DNA of 64,000 nucleotides from an uncultured Saprospiraceae bacterium (GTDB lineage Bacteria > Bacteroidota > Bacteroidia > Chitinophagales > Saprospiraceae). Under the pieces are notes generated by a model. That model saw nothing but the letters and a program-made list of their open reading frames with translations. It was not told the DNA's origin and ran no database searches. The stretch lies in assembly GCA_937928405.1 (NCBI GenBank), contig CALFWZ010000068.1:1-64000 (forward strand), written 5' to 3'. Shown here one piece after another: positions 52,831 to 61,935 of this stretch; position 1 is the first letter of the stretch; each line of letters starts with the position of its first letter. The position numbers were made by a program, and so were the translations under genes.

Positions 52831-53176
52831 AACAGGCTAATTCTGTGGTATACCGAGGGATGATTCAAGGTATCTATTTGTATGACTTAAAAAATTAAGA
52901 CTACCCCTATATGGAGATAAAAAAAACTTTAAAATTTCTCTGTAAAAATTACCCGTTATCTTTGTGTGTGCTCGGGATTTCATTCCTCCAAAACCAAATA
53001 ACAACTTGCCTTAAGAAATTGTTTCAAAAATAAAGTAACCGATCTAATGTAAAGAATGTTAAACTTAATTTTAACATTTTTTATTGTAGCAAAATAGGCG
53101 CTCAGCTAATGAAATTCGCCGTTAGTATTTTTAAATACTAACGGCGAAGGTACTTATTTTATAGAAAGAAAAAATC
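52831..53176. other. Intergenic region with + strand promoter-like box and perfect hairpin
   Basis: 346 bases without an ORF. TATCTTTG (52957-52964) on the plus strand is a good TAnnTTTG box but has no plus-strand gene downstream. The inverted repeat TTCGCCGTTAGTATTT (53115-53130) is mirrored perfectly at 53133-53148 with a two-base centre. It could be the 3' end of a short RNA or a cis element of pfkA; it lacks a clear U-tract on either strand. Confidence 0.4.
53115..53148. repeat. Perfect 16-bp inverted repeat downstream of pfkA
   Basis: TTCGCCGTTAGTATTT and its exact reverse complement are separated by TT. It is 29 bases beyond the pfkA stop on the minus strand. A terminator is possible, but the bases after the stem on the minus strand (TTTCATTAGC) are a poor U-tract. 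Confidence 0.75.
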
Positions 53177-54160
53177 CTATAAAGCTAGAATTTCCGCCAT
53201 CCGAATCAGGTCCTGATCTGGATCTTTTGCCATATTAATAGCCTGTTCCAGTGGTGTGTAACAAACCTTATTATTAATCAATCCACACATCACATTTGCT
53301 TCTCCGGCCAACAATCCTTCTACTGCGCCAAATCCCAACCGGCTGGCTAATACCCGATCAAAACTAGAAGGTGAACCTCCCCGCTGTAAATGACCAATAA
53401 TCGTCACTTTTATATCATAATGATCAAATTTATCCTTTACCAACTTGGCAATTTCTGTGGCACCACCGTTTGTATTTCCTTCTGCTACAATGACGAGGCT
53501 AAATAATTTATTTCGTTTTACTCCTTTCTTGAGCATTTTCACCAATGAGTCAATATTTAAAGTAGTCTCTGGAATCAACACACTACTTGCTCCACTACCA
53601 ATGGCCGTATTCAGTGCAATAAAACCAGAATGTCTTCCCATCACTTCCACAAAAAATAACCGATCATGAGAATCTGCTGTGTCACGAATTTTGTCAGCAG
53701 CTTCCACTGCCGTATTAACCGCCGTATCGTAGCCAATCGTATAATCGGTTCCAAATAGATCATTATCGATCGTACCAGGAACCCCCATAACAGGCATATC
53801 AAATTCTTTGGAAAAAATCTCTAAACCAGTAAAAGAGCCATCTCCTCCAATACCAACTAAGGCATCAATATCATGGGCCATCAAAGATTCATACGCCGCT
53901 TGTCGTCCTTCCGGGGTACGAAAGCGTTCGCTTCGAGCGGTCTTGAGCATGGTACCACCACGGTGAAGAATATTACCTACCATTCTGGTTTCTAGTCGTT
54001 CTATTTCGCCATCGATCATTCCTTCATATCCTTTACGGATACCATAGATGTGCAGGTCGTGGTAAGTAGCCGTTCTTACCACGGCCCGAATGGCCGCATT
54101 CATTCCAGGGGCATCTCCCCCTGATGTAAAAACTGCGATACGTTTTATGTTTGCTCCCAT
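53177..54160 (-). CDS. pfkA: 6-phosphofructokinase
   Basis: 327 residues, standard bacterial ATP-PFK length. FTSGGDAPGMNAAIR binds the nucleotide, GIGGDGSFTG carries the Gly-rich ATP site (GGDGS), GTIDNDLFGTD holds the catalytic Asp (TIDND), and EVMGRHSGF and GHLQRGGSPSSFDR form the sugar phosphate site. It phosphorylates fructose 6-phosphate to the 1,6-bisphosphate in glycolysis. The kinase gene at 54163 ends two bases upstream, so the two are co-transcribed. Confidence 0.94.
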   Translation of the reverse strand: MGANIKRIAVFTSGGDAPGMNAAIRAVVRTATYHDLHIYGIRKGYEGMIDGEIERLETRMVGNILHRGGTMLKTARSERFRTPEGRQAAYESLMAHDIDALVGIGGDGSFTGLEIFSKEFDMPVMGVPGTIDNDLFGTDYTIGYDTAVNTAVEAADKIRDTADSHDRLFFVEVMGRHSGFIALNTAIGSGASSVLIPETTLNIDSLVKMLKKGVKRNKLFSLVIVAEGNTNGGATEIAKLVKDKFDHYDIKVTIIGHLQRGGSPSSFDRVLASRLGFGAVEGLLAGEANVMCGLINNKVCYTPLEQAINMAKDPDQDLIRMAEILAL

Positions 54161-54162
54161 AT

Positions 54163-55029
54163 TTATATTTTATTTTTTTCCCATCCCTCTAATCCTATAT
54201 GATAATCGACTAAATTATTGATTGGTTTCTTAATGATCATCCCCAACTTAAGGGATCGCTCGTCGAGGACCATCTTTAAAATATCTCCAAAATGAAAGGC
54301 CACACTACCAATGAAATGAATGGGCAGATTATTATGGTCTTGATACTTGCGAACATGCCGTTTAATAAATTCACTAAAGGCACGACTCACCAGACTCTGC
54401 ACGTAAATATGATCCTTGTGGTCTGATAAAAATTTAGCAAAAGACGCGAGATAAACATTGGCATTTGGTTCTATATAAATCTTATCTTTAAACACCTGTT
54501 TATCATTACCATATACTTCTTCAAAGTCATTTTTGATGTCATCCGGAAATTCTCGATAAAAATAACCTTGCAGCAATAGTTTTCCTAAATGCCCCCCACT
54601 CCCTTCATCTCCTAGGATATAAGCAAGATTCGGTACATTATCAATAATCTTTTCTCCGTCAAATAAACAAGAATTAGATCCTGTTCCTAAAATACAACTG
54701 ATACCGGGTTGGTCTCCACAGGTCGCTAAGGCACAGGCTAGAATATCGTGGTCTACGCTTATTTCGGCATTGATAAAATACTTTTGTAAGGCATCTGCCA
54801 TAATTTTATTGCGCTGCGGATCGCTACAACCGGCTCCATAAAAATAAATTTTGGTCAGCTTAGATGGATCTATTTTTCCTGCAAATGCCGTTTTGATTTT
54901 AGGTAAAATAATAGACTCATCATGGTAATAAGGATTGAAACCCATGGTAGAAATAGAAATGGGATAGGCATTTGGTGACAAAAATTTCCAGTCTGCCTTG
55001 GTAGAACCACTATCAATTACGGCGATCAT
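54163..55029 (-). CDS. BadF/BadG/BcrA-type ATPase, N-acetylglucosamine kinase-like
   Basis: A 288-residue ASKHA-fold kinase with phosphate-1 motif DSGSTKADWKFL, adenosine-side ILGTGSNSC and the GDEGSGGHLGK loop typical of N-acetylglucosamine kinases of the BadF family. It probably phosphorylates a cytoplasmic amino sugar during peptidoglycan or chitin-sugar recycling. It lies two bases upstream of pfkA in the same transcript, which links amino-sugar entry to glycolysis. Confidence 0.82.
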   Translation of the reverse strand: MIAVIDSGSTKADWKFLSPNAYPISISTMGFNPYYHDESIILPKIKTAFAGKIDPSKLTKIYFYGAGCSDPQRNKIMADALQKYFINAEISVDHDILACALATCGDQPGISCILGTGSNSCLFDGEKIIDNVPNLAYILGDEGSGGHLGKLLLQGYFYREFPDDIKNDFEEVYGNDKQVFKDKIYIEPNANVYLASFAKFLSDHKDHIYVQSLVSRAFSEFIKRHVRKYQDHNNLPIHFIGSVAFHFGDILKMVLDERSLKLGMIIKKPINNLVDYHIGLEGWEKNKI

Positions 55030-55472
55030 CTTGCTAATTTTTTTTTAATATATAAGGATTATGTAAAGAGCTTTAAATAATTCCGGTAAGAAACAAATCT
55101 GAACATAAATCCAAGCCACAAAAGTAGTGTATTTTTTACACTATCTTAAGCGGACTGCCTATTTTTTGCGAAGATAAGATTTTACATTTAAATTTTCAGA
55201 TGGGAATTCTAAGCCATAAAATACATTCGTACCCTCAATTCTGTAACCTTTTCGTTGGATTGCCAAACTCGTATCATCAGTTTGCTAACATCCTTTATAT
55301 CAACCATTTATGATAAAAAACTTTATGTTTTAAATACTTTGCTTTTTAAAACTTTTCGTTTTATATTTGTTTTGTAGAAATAAATAATAGGGTCAACTAC
55401 TGTAAAATTTACAAATATGGTATGGTAGCATTTTACCTAATCCAAGCGACTCGAATTAAAAAACTAAGTATC
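55030..55472 (+). other. Intergenic region with glucosaminidase-like gene promoter
   Basis: A 400-base region between divergent genes. The plus-strand promoter is described at 55338-55369. The rest is AT-rich; I see no ORF or hairpin that stands out. Confidence 0.4.
55338..55369 (+). promoter_or_regulatory. Bacteroidota-type promoter of the glucosaminidase-like gene
   Basis: TTTG (55338-55341), a 20-base spacer and TATATTTG (55362-55369) match the -33/-7 consensus, about 100 bases before the chosen start at 55473. Confidence 0.6.
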
Positions 55473-56378
55473 ATGAAATCTTTCCAATTTAATTTTAACA
55501 AAAAGTATCAAAAAGTTTTCTTCAATAAATATAAAGCTTGGATACGCAAAAACTGGTTTAGCTTAACTTTACTGGTTTTTGCGATCTTTATACTTACCCA
55601 AAAAGATATCACGATGGAATTTAGTATGCGGGCAAATCCTAACGTAGCACCGATAGAACAACCGCTACCAAAATCGAAGGAAGAAGGAAAGGTCGTTCCT
55701 GCGGCTGCTCCACTTTCAGAAGTGATCCAGCAAGATAAGTCCGAGACCAGTCAGCAACTTGGTTGGGGAAGTTTGCCAGGCTTGATTAGAAATACCGTCA
55801 GTAAAGGGAATGTTTCTACCAATGCTAAGGTGACCGATGAAGAATCGGTGGCCGCCTATCCCAATATTCGATTTCTCCTTTTTCCAGAAATGGCCAAGTC
55901 TGCTAATCTAAACGAATCAGCCATCAATTCCATCAATAATAAATGTAAGGCTTACGCTCGTCGTTTTGCCCCCGTCGCTATGGCCGAGATGGGACGGTAT
56001 GGTGTACCAGCGTCCATTACCGTAGCCCAAGCCATTCTGCACAGCAACGCTGGAGATGATCCGCTAGCTGCTAAAAGCAATAATCACTTTGGTATTCGTT
56101 GCTTTTCTAAGGAATGCCCTAAAGGACATTGTAGCCATCATGGAACCCAAGCACATAAATCCTTCTACCGCAATTTTAACACCGCTTGGGAAAGCTTCCG
56201 TGCCCATAGTTTATTATTGACCAACAAAAAATATGAGCATCTCCTAAAACTTGATAAAAAGGATTACCAAGGCTGGGCCAAAGGTTTACAAAAAGCGGGC
56301 TACAGCAAAGATCCTCAGTATGCAGCAAAGTTGATTCGGATTATTGAGGCGATGCAGTTGGCGGAGTTGGATGTGTAG
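55473..56378 (+). CDS. Glucosaminidase-domain (GH73-like) protein with substituted catalytic Glu
   Basis: About 301 residues from ATG 55473 (MKSFQFNFNKKYQKV); the upstream ATG at 55422 would add 17 residues of unlikely N-terminus. One membrane anchor (WFSLTLLVFAIFILT) is followed by a Pro/Ser-rich linker and a C-terminal GH73-type domain (about 165-301). The family motif AQ-x-x-L-E-S-G-x-G appears here as AQAILHSNAGDDPLA, so His replaces the catalytic Glu, while NNHFGIRC is kept. A Cys/His-rich insert (CFSKECPKGHCSHH) follows. Peptidoglycan binding without, or with altered, hydrolysis is likely. It ends at a terminator-like hairpin (56474-56508). Confidence 0.78.
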   Translation: MKSFQFNFNKKYQKVFFNKYKAWIRKNWFSLTLLVFAIFILTQKDITMEFSMRANPNVAPIEQPLPKSKEEGKVVPAAAPLSEVIQQDKSETSQQLGWGSLPGLIRNTVSKGNVSTNAKVTDEESVAAYPNIRFLLFPEMAKSANLNESAINSINNKCKAYARRFAPVAMAEMGRYGVPASITVAQAILHSNAGDDPLAAKSNNHFGIRCFSKECPKGHCSHHGTQAHKSFYRNFNTAWESFRAHSLLLTNKKYEHLLKLDKKDYQGWAKGLQKAGYSKDPQYAAKLIRIIEAMQLAELDV

Positions 56379-56473
56379 AATTCGGCTATCTGAATTAATA
56401 ACTACCCACTGGAAAGAATCAGAAAGATTGTCTTAAATCTTTATTCATTGAATCATAGATAGGATAAAAAACA

Positions 56474-56512
56474 AAAAAGTTGAATCCAATAATTAGATTC
56501 AACTTTTTCTTT
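56474..56512 (+). terminator. Terminator after glucosaminidase-like gene
   Basis: AAAAAGTTGAATC (56474-56486) pairs perfectly with GATTCAACTTTTT (56496-56508), which forms both stem and U-tract. It is usable from both strands and lies between convergent genes. Confidence 0.75.
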
Positions 56513-56586
56513 TTCTACTAAAAAAAATGAGCATCCGTGTTATGGAAAATTTTCAGATCTTCAGTGAAAATGGGATAGGAAGTTTA

Positions 56587-56733
56587 TTAAATACCATCTA
56601 TCTCCTCAATAATAATAAAGGATCCGCCCTTCACCTGCTTTAGCTGGTCAGCTGTCAAGCCCTGCTGGTTAAACTTGTTGGTAGGAGTAAGTTTCTTTCC
56701 TTTTAACAAGTTGTCTTTCTTTAGATTTTTCAT
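56587..56733 (-). CDS. Double-glycine leader peptide, bacteriocin/RiPP-type precursor-like
   Basis: A 48-residue peptide, MKNLKKDNLLKGKK then LTADQLKQVKGG and an 11-residue tail SFIIIEEIDGI. The leader pattern (Lys/Leu-rich start, Leu-x-x-x-x-Leu-x-x-Val-x-Gly-Gly) is that of Bacteroidota natural-product precursors cut by C39 peptidase-ABC exporters. The tail has no Cys, Ser cluster or other typical modification site apart from one Ser. No maturase, peptidase or ABC exporter is in the window. A CAAAAATA at 56800-56807 (TATTTTTG on the coding strand) may be its -7 box. It could be an orphan secreted or signalling peptide. Confidence 0.6.
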   Translation of the reverse strand: MKNLKKDNLLKGKKLTPTNKFNQQGLTADQLKQVKGGSFIIIEEIDGI

Positions 56734-56875
56734 GCTAGAAATGATTTAAAGGTTAAAAAATACAACATTATTGTTGATTTAAATATACCTATATAAAACC
56801 AAAAATATTATTTTTTATTGTTAAAAATCCTGAAGAAGTAAACTTCCCGTCAAATTTAACATAACCTAAATAAAA

Positions 56876-56911
56876 AAAGAGCCGCTCACATCTGCGAGCG
56901 ACTCTTTTAAG
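56876..56911 (-). terminator. Terminator of the dockerin/cohesin-like T9SS gene
   Basis: On the minus strand GAGTCGCTC and GAGCGGCTC form a stem with one mismatch, followed by TTTTTTTATT. It is 37 bases beyond the stop at 56942. Confidence 0.7.
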
Positions 56912-56941
56912 TCTTTTTATACTTAGTTTTTCTTTATCCAA

Positions 56942-59449
56942 CTACTTCATAATCTGCACCTTCTTCGTAATCAAGCCTTCGCCCGTCTTAGCACGGATTA
57001 GATACATTCCGTTCGCAAACTGTGCACCCGTTACATTAATCTGCAGTTGGTTGCTGTTGACCGCTGGATTATGGTATAATCGCTGTCCGGTCAAAGTAAA
57101 CATTTCTACTTCGCTCATCTCATCATTACCATTTAAGTGGAGATTGATATAATCTACCGTAGGATTAGGGAAGGCAATTAGATCTTCTTCTGTTTGTTCC
57201 GTTGGCTCTTTGAAATTGATAGATAGCGTTGGATCATACACTGTTAGGCCCACCATTTCTCCATTGCTATTCATGGTCGTAGGATTAGTGATATTGGTAT
57301 TGACATTCATTTCATCACCAGGACGGGTACCATCAATGTCTTCAATAATGATAAAACTTAAAGTTCCTACGGCTCCAAACCCACTGGCTCCCCTACCTAT
57401 TGTTCTAGTCAAACCAGCATCTAAGCGATTTTCAAAAGGATTAGCAACCAATCCAACCATCGGTGAATCATAATGTAACCAGCTGGAATTATCAAATTCA
57501 ATATTCACGGAACCAGGCACCACAATGGCAGCATTATAGTTCACACTAAATGTTAAACCATTTGCATCTAATACTGGATTTTCTTCTGTTCCAAAAATAA
57601 TATCAATCATCACCAAATCACCAGGTTGTGGATCAGTATTACGAGGGATAAAATAAAGTGGCTGTACCGTCGGCGCTGGCGTAGGCTTGGCAATAATACT
57701 ATGTTGCTTTCCATAAGAAGCAGAAATGGCCGCCGCATCTGCTGCTGTGATAGCTCCGTCTCCATCTGCATCAATATGTTTAAAATCGACATCTGTATCT
57801 CCAATCGTTCTTCCCCAGTCGGTACTATATTGTCCATACCAAGTGATAGAACCATTATTTCTAGCAGGACCAGTTTCACCGATACAATATCCCATCGGTA
57901 ATAGATCAGATACATTGACTTGTCCATCTTGGTTGGCATCACCCGGCCAGACACACTCTGTTACACAGTATGGATCATCAGTACCTGGAGCAGGCGTCAC
58001 TTCAATTTCTAAGCGAACCAATTGCGTACCTGCATCGGTCACAAAAAACAAATCAACTTCATCATTTAACGTCTGATCATTAGGTGGTGTATAGATAGCT
58101 AGATTAAAGCCTTCAACTACTTGTCCTGCCACTGGACCATCGGTATACTCACCTGGATAATACCTTAGTAAACCTCCGTTAGCCGTCACCAATTCAGTAT
58201 CTGTCCCTCCAAAACTAGAGAGCATAAAATCCCAGTTTTGGGTAGGTATATTATAATCGATCACCAAAGGCGTATTAATCGGCGTAGATAATTTAAAGAT
58301 AGTAGCACCAGGCTCTTGGTCACTTACCGTCACATAAACTGAAGTTTGCTCACAGACAGAAGAGTTATTGACACAAGCGGTATAGGTAAATTGATCCAGT
58401 CCTTCAAAATCTTCGTTGGGTTGGTAAAAGATATCTCCTTCCTGAACGGTAATAGTTCCATCAGCAGGATTGGTATTACTGGAGATGGTCAAATTTTGCG
58501 CTAAATCATTATCAAAAACATTAAAGGAAACCGATTCATTGATCCCCGTAAAAACATTATCTGGCTTGAGTATATTATTGGCCACTGGAGCATCGAGTAC
58601 GGTCACTCTGTAAGGACGAATTGATGGCACACCGCCAGTTAAATAGATACTGGTAAAATTATCGATACCCGTAAATCCAGGATTTGGTGAATACACCATG
58701 ATTCCGGCCGGATCAGAGGAAACGAGCGTTCCATGGGCAGGCCTTATTTGGGTGAAATAAGGTCCTCCTAAGGTAGGAACTAAAATATTGACAGAACTAT
58801 TCTTTTTGACAAATACTTCCGTGGTATCCGTAGTTGGGAAACCTTCTTCTACAAAAACATTGACCATCGCTACATCACAAACATCGTTTTCATTACAAAC
58901 CGTATAATGAAATTTGGCCACTCCGGTAAATCCATGCTCAGGTGTAAACCTGATCTCTTGTGTTGAATCAATACTTACGGTTCCGTTGTTAACAATGGGA
59001 AGGCTCGTAATGGTTTTGGTACCTGTACTAGATTCATCATTCGCTAAAACATCAAATACCCCAATATTACTTACCCGCATAGAAAAATGATCATCCTTGG
59101 CAATCACCCGACTTTCTACCACTTCAAATGCTCGATAGGCGTAATTCAAGGTATTAAATCCAGTAGAATAGGTATAATGCGTTTGATCCTTCCCTAGAAA
59201 GCCAGCATCCGGTGTATATCTAAAAACATATTGTAATTGACCATTGATGGTCGTATGGTAAGCCACCTCTGTTATTCCATTCGAAGCTGGTGCGGGTGCA
59301 TTGGGCGTAACCGTAGAAAAGAAGTACTCTTCGTAGACTTCGTCTTCTAGAATCTGATGCGTTTGATAGCCTTGGGACCAGGCGATCCAAGGAGCCAAAA
59401 CCAGCAGGAGCAGGACGATTCGTTTAGTTGTAGGGTAAAATATATTCAT
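56942..59449 (-). CDS. Secreted T9SS protein with cadherin-like, dockerin-like and cohesin-like parts
   Basis: 835 residues with a signal peptide (ending WIAWSQ). Several tandem beta-sandwich modules of the Big/cadherin type follow (about 85-390; motifs VFDVLANDES, GVAKFHYTVCNENDVC, FEGLDQFTYTACVNNSSVC). At about 490-595 there are two calcium loops, GDANQDGQVNVSDLL and DADGDGAITAADAAAIS, which look like a dockerin. Next comes a cohesin-like sandwich (about 600-720; GDLVMIDIIFGTEE, GLTFSVNYNAAIVVPGSVNI) and a type A T9SS sorting domain (FPNPTVDYINLHL to end). It is likely a surface-bound assembly or adhesion protein. Confidence 0.8.
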   Translation of the reverse strand: MNIFYPTTKRIVLLLLVLAPWIAWSQGYQTHQILEDEVYEEYFFSTVTPNAPAPASNGITEVAYHTTINGQLQYVFRYTPDAGFLGKDQTHYTYSTGFNTLNYAYRAFEVVESRVIAKDDHFSMRVSNIGVFDVLANDESSTGTKTITSLPIVNNGTVSIDSTQEIRFTPEHGFTGVAKFHYTVCNENDVCDVAMVNVFVEEGFPTTDTTEVFVKKNSSVNILVPTLGGPYFTQIRPAHGTLVSSDPAGIMVYSPNPGFTGIDNFTSIYLTGGVPSIRPYRVTVLDAPVANNILKPDNVFTGINESVSFNVFDNDLAQNLTISSNTNPADGTITVQEGDIFYQPNEDFEGLDQFTYTACVNNSSVCEQTSVYVTVSDQEPGATIFKLSTPINTPLVIDYNIPTQNWDFMLSSFGGTDTELVTANGGLLRYYPGEYTDGPVAGQVVEGFNLAIYTPPNDQTLNDEVDLFFVTDAGTQLVRLEIEVTPAPGTDDPYCVTECVWPGDANQDGQVNVSDLLPMGYCIGETGPARNNGSITWYGQYSTDWGRTIGDTDVDFKHIDADGDGAITAADAAAISASYGKQHSIIAKPTPAPTVQPLYFIPRNTDPQPGDLVMIDIIFGTEENPVLDANGLTFSVNYNAAIVVPGSVNIEFDNSSWLHYDSPMVGLVANPFENRLDAGLTRTIGRGASGFGAVGTLSFIIIEDIDGTRPGDEMNVNTNITNPTTMNSNGEMVGLTVYDPTLSINFKEPTEQTEEDLIAFPNPTVDYINLHLNGNDEMSEVEMFTLTGQRLYHNPAVNSNQLQINVTGAQFANGMYLIRAKTGEGLITKKVQIMK

Positions 59450-59872
59450 GTCAATTAGGATTTAAAACTCGGTTATGCTACAATATTGCACGTAAAAACA
59501 GGTTGTAACAAGTACAAAAACCTTTGTTTGTGAATAAAATTTTTACTTTTATTCGTAATATTGCAGTCATAAAACCCTGAAAATCAGCAAAGACTAAAAA
59601 TCAGGCAGGTAAATTGTGAAAAAAATATGGGTGTTTTCGCTTCTTTACCGAGATAAATATACCAAAATATTCTTAATATATATCATATAAACCTAGTATT
59701 TTAATAAAAGTTTAAAGGTTTATTTTAGCTTAAAAAACTTTCTGGAACTGGCTTAATCATTCCAAAACTAGTGGAAATTTTGAGCAATTTATTTTCCTTG
59801 TGTATACTTAAGAATTCAATAGATCGTAGATCTTAATTTTTAAATAAAAAAAGTCCTCTTTTTAAAGAAAAT
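59450..59872. other. Intergenic region between divergent genes
   Basis: 423 AT-rich bases between the T9SS protein gene (minus) and the helical protein gene (plus). It must hold both promoters, but I find no clear TTTG/TAnnTTTG pair, ORF or strong hairpin. Confidence 0.35.
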
Positions 59873-61294
59873 ATGCAAAATAATAAAGTCTTTTCTATCC
59901 TGCAAAAATTTGATAAATACGAACAAAACCGACTCCGGAAATTTGTTCAATCTCCCTATTTTAATCGAAATGAGAGATTAGAAAAGCTGCTAGAATTACT
60001 AGTTAAAGAAGTTAATTCTGAAAATCCAATAATTTCAATAGCTAGAGAAAAGATATGGAGGAAAATTGGTCATCAAGGCAGTTTTGATGATGTCAAACTA
60101 AGGAAGGACTTTTCCGATTTACTAAGGTTGGTTGAAAAGTTTATTGCGCAGGAGCAGTATGAGAAGAATGGACTTTATGAAGCTGAATTTTTATTAGCTG
60201 GGATAAACGAAAAAAAAATTAACAAATTAGAAAAAGGTGCTAAAAAATTAGTTTCTAGGCTATTGGATCGATATCCTCTGAAGTCTTCTGACTTGTACTT
60301 TCATAAATTTGCATTTGAAAAGCAAGTTTTTCTATTAAATCAAGAGATACAAGCCAAAAGTGAAAAAAAGAATATAGAAAAAGTTTCAAAAAATTTGGAC
60401 ATCTTTTACATTAGTGAAAAACTAAGATACTATTGTTACATATTGGGTAGTAAACGAATCGCAATTCATGAATATGATCTACAAATGATGAATCAGGTAA
60501 TTCACCAAGTTGAAAATTTCAATTACGAAGAAATCCCAGTAATTGCAGTTTATTACCAATATTATCTAACATTATCTGACGCAGAAAAGGAAGAACATTA
60601 TTTTAAATTAAAAGAATTATTAGACAAATATGGCTTGGATTTCCCAAAAGTAGAAGCATTTATCCTTTATTCTTCTACCCTTAATTATTGCACAAGAAAA
60701 GTAAACTCCGGACAATCAAAATTTTTAAACGAATATTTTGATATCATGGTAGATTTTTTAGAAAAGGAAATTATTTTCTTAGATGATCATTTAGACGTTC
60801 AGGTATTTAGAAATATTGTTGTAACTGCATTGAGGCTTAAAAAATATTCGTGGGCAGCGAGTTTTATACCAAAATATATTGAACGAATAAGGCCAGAATA
60901 TAGAGAAAACACCTTGACTTTCAATATGGCCAGATTACATTGGTATTTAAAAGACCATAAAAAGGTAATTGAACTGTTAAGTACCGTAGAGTATGAAAAT
61001 CTTGGATACAATTTAATTTCCAAAACCCTCCTCCTAACTACTTATTACGATACCAACGAAATTGAACCATTATATTCTCTTTTAGAATCTTTCCGTACAT
61101 TCCTCAATCGCCATAAAGAAATTCCTGAACACCGTAGAAAGTATTACCTCAATTTTATTAGTATCACAAAAAAACTAACCAATATTGCTCCTAATGATAA
61201 AAAAGCCATTGAAAAATTAAAAAAAGAGGTAACTGAAAACTCTACTATTGCAACGGACCCCTGGCTCCTAGAAAAACTCGCAGAACTAAAATAA
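59873..61294 (+). CDS. Large helical protein of unknown function
   Basis: 473 residues without a signal peptide or membrane helix, and highly charged. Predicted as almost wholly alpha-helical with TPR-like pairs of helices (for example YEQNRLRKFVQSPYFNRNER at the start and RKYYLNFISITKKLTNIA near the end). I do not recognise a named family; a scaffold or protein-interaction role is possible. Its stop is two bases before the ATG of the WbqC-like gene, so the two are probably translated together. The AT-richness is higher than in the following gene. Confidence 0.6.
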   Translation: MQNNKVFSILQKFDKYEQNRLRKFVQSPYFNRNERLEKLLELLVKEVNSENPIISIAREKIWRKIGHQGSFDDVKLRKDFSDLLRLVEKFIAQEQYEKNGLYEAEFLLAGINEKKINKLEKGAKKLVSRLLDRYPLKSSDLYFHKFAFEKQVFLLNQEIQAKSEKKNIEKVSKNLDIFYISEKLRYYCYILGSKRIAIHEYDLQMMNQVIHQVENFNYEEIPVIAVYYQYYLTLSDAEKEEHYFKLKELLDKYGLDFPKVEAFILYSSTLNYCTRKVNSGQSKFLNEYFDIMVDFLEKEIIFLDDHLDVQVFRNIVVTALRLKKYSWAASFIPKYIERIRPEYRENTLTFNMARLHWYLKDHKKVIELLSTVEYENLGYNLISKTLLLTTYYDTNEIEPLYSLLESFRTFLNRHKEIPEHRRKYYLNFISITKKLTNIAPNDKKAIEKLKKEVTENSTIATDPWLLEKLAELK

Positions 61295-61296
61295 CC

Positions 61297-61935
61297 ATGC
61301 CCCACCCCGCCATCCTCCTCGACCTACAATACCTCCCCTGCCTACAATATTGGAGCAAGTTGGTACAATACGAGACCGTCTATCTGGAGCAGCACGAAAA
61401 CTTCGTCAAATCCTCCTATCGTAACCGATGTCATATCGCTGGCGTTAATGGGCCCCTACGACTCTCGATTCCGCTAGCGAAAGGAAAAAATGAGCAGCAA
61501 AATATCCGACAGGTGATCCTATCTGAGCAAGACCATTGGCGTTCGCGGCACTGGCATAGTATCCGTTCTGCTTACGGAAATGCGCCTTATTGGGATTTCT
61601 ACGCGGATCAATTGGAACCGCACTTTAAAACCAAAACCTCCACCCTTTTTGAATTTAACCATCAACTCTTTCAAACGATATACCAATTGCTTGGACTCAC
61701 CACCAATGTACAACTAACGGAGGAATATCAATCTACTCCTACTGACCCAATTCTCGATTTCAGAGCTGGTATCCATCCTAAACCACACCGCGCCAAACCC
61801 GATCCTCATTTCCAATCGGTTCCCTATCAACAGGTGTTCAGCGAAAAAAATGGCTTTTTGCCCAATCTTAGTATTCTTGACCTGCTATTTTGCACTGGCC
61901 CAGAAGCACCTCTTTTGCTGGAACAAATGGTTTGA
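61297..61935 (+). CDS. WbqC-like family protein
   Basis: 212 residues. Family hallmarks are LLDLQYLPCLQYW at the start, FVKSSYRNRCHIAGVNGPLRLSIPL, and RHWHSIRSAYGNAPYWDFYADQLE. WbqC-like proteins occur in polysaccharide and lipoprotein-related contexts and resemble glycine N-acyltransferase-type folds, but the reaction is not established. It follows the helical protein gene by two bases. Confidence 0.82.
   Translation: MPHPAILLDLQYLPCLQYWSKLVQYETVYLEQHENFVKSSYRNRCHIAGVNGPLRLSIPLAKGKNEQQNIRQVILSEQDHWRSRHWHSIRSAYGNAPYWDFYADQLEPHFKTKTSTLFEFNHQLFQTIYQLLGLTTNVQLTEEYQSTPTDPILDFRAGIHPKPHRAKPDPHFQSVPYQQVFSEKNGFLPNLSILDLLFCTGPEAPLLLEQMV

Noticed and set aside
55422..55472. Upstream ATG for the glucosaminidase-like gene
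   Set aside because: The added 17 residues look unlike a natural N-terminus; ATG at 55473 gives the usual basic segment before the membrane anchor.
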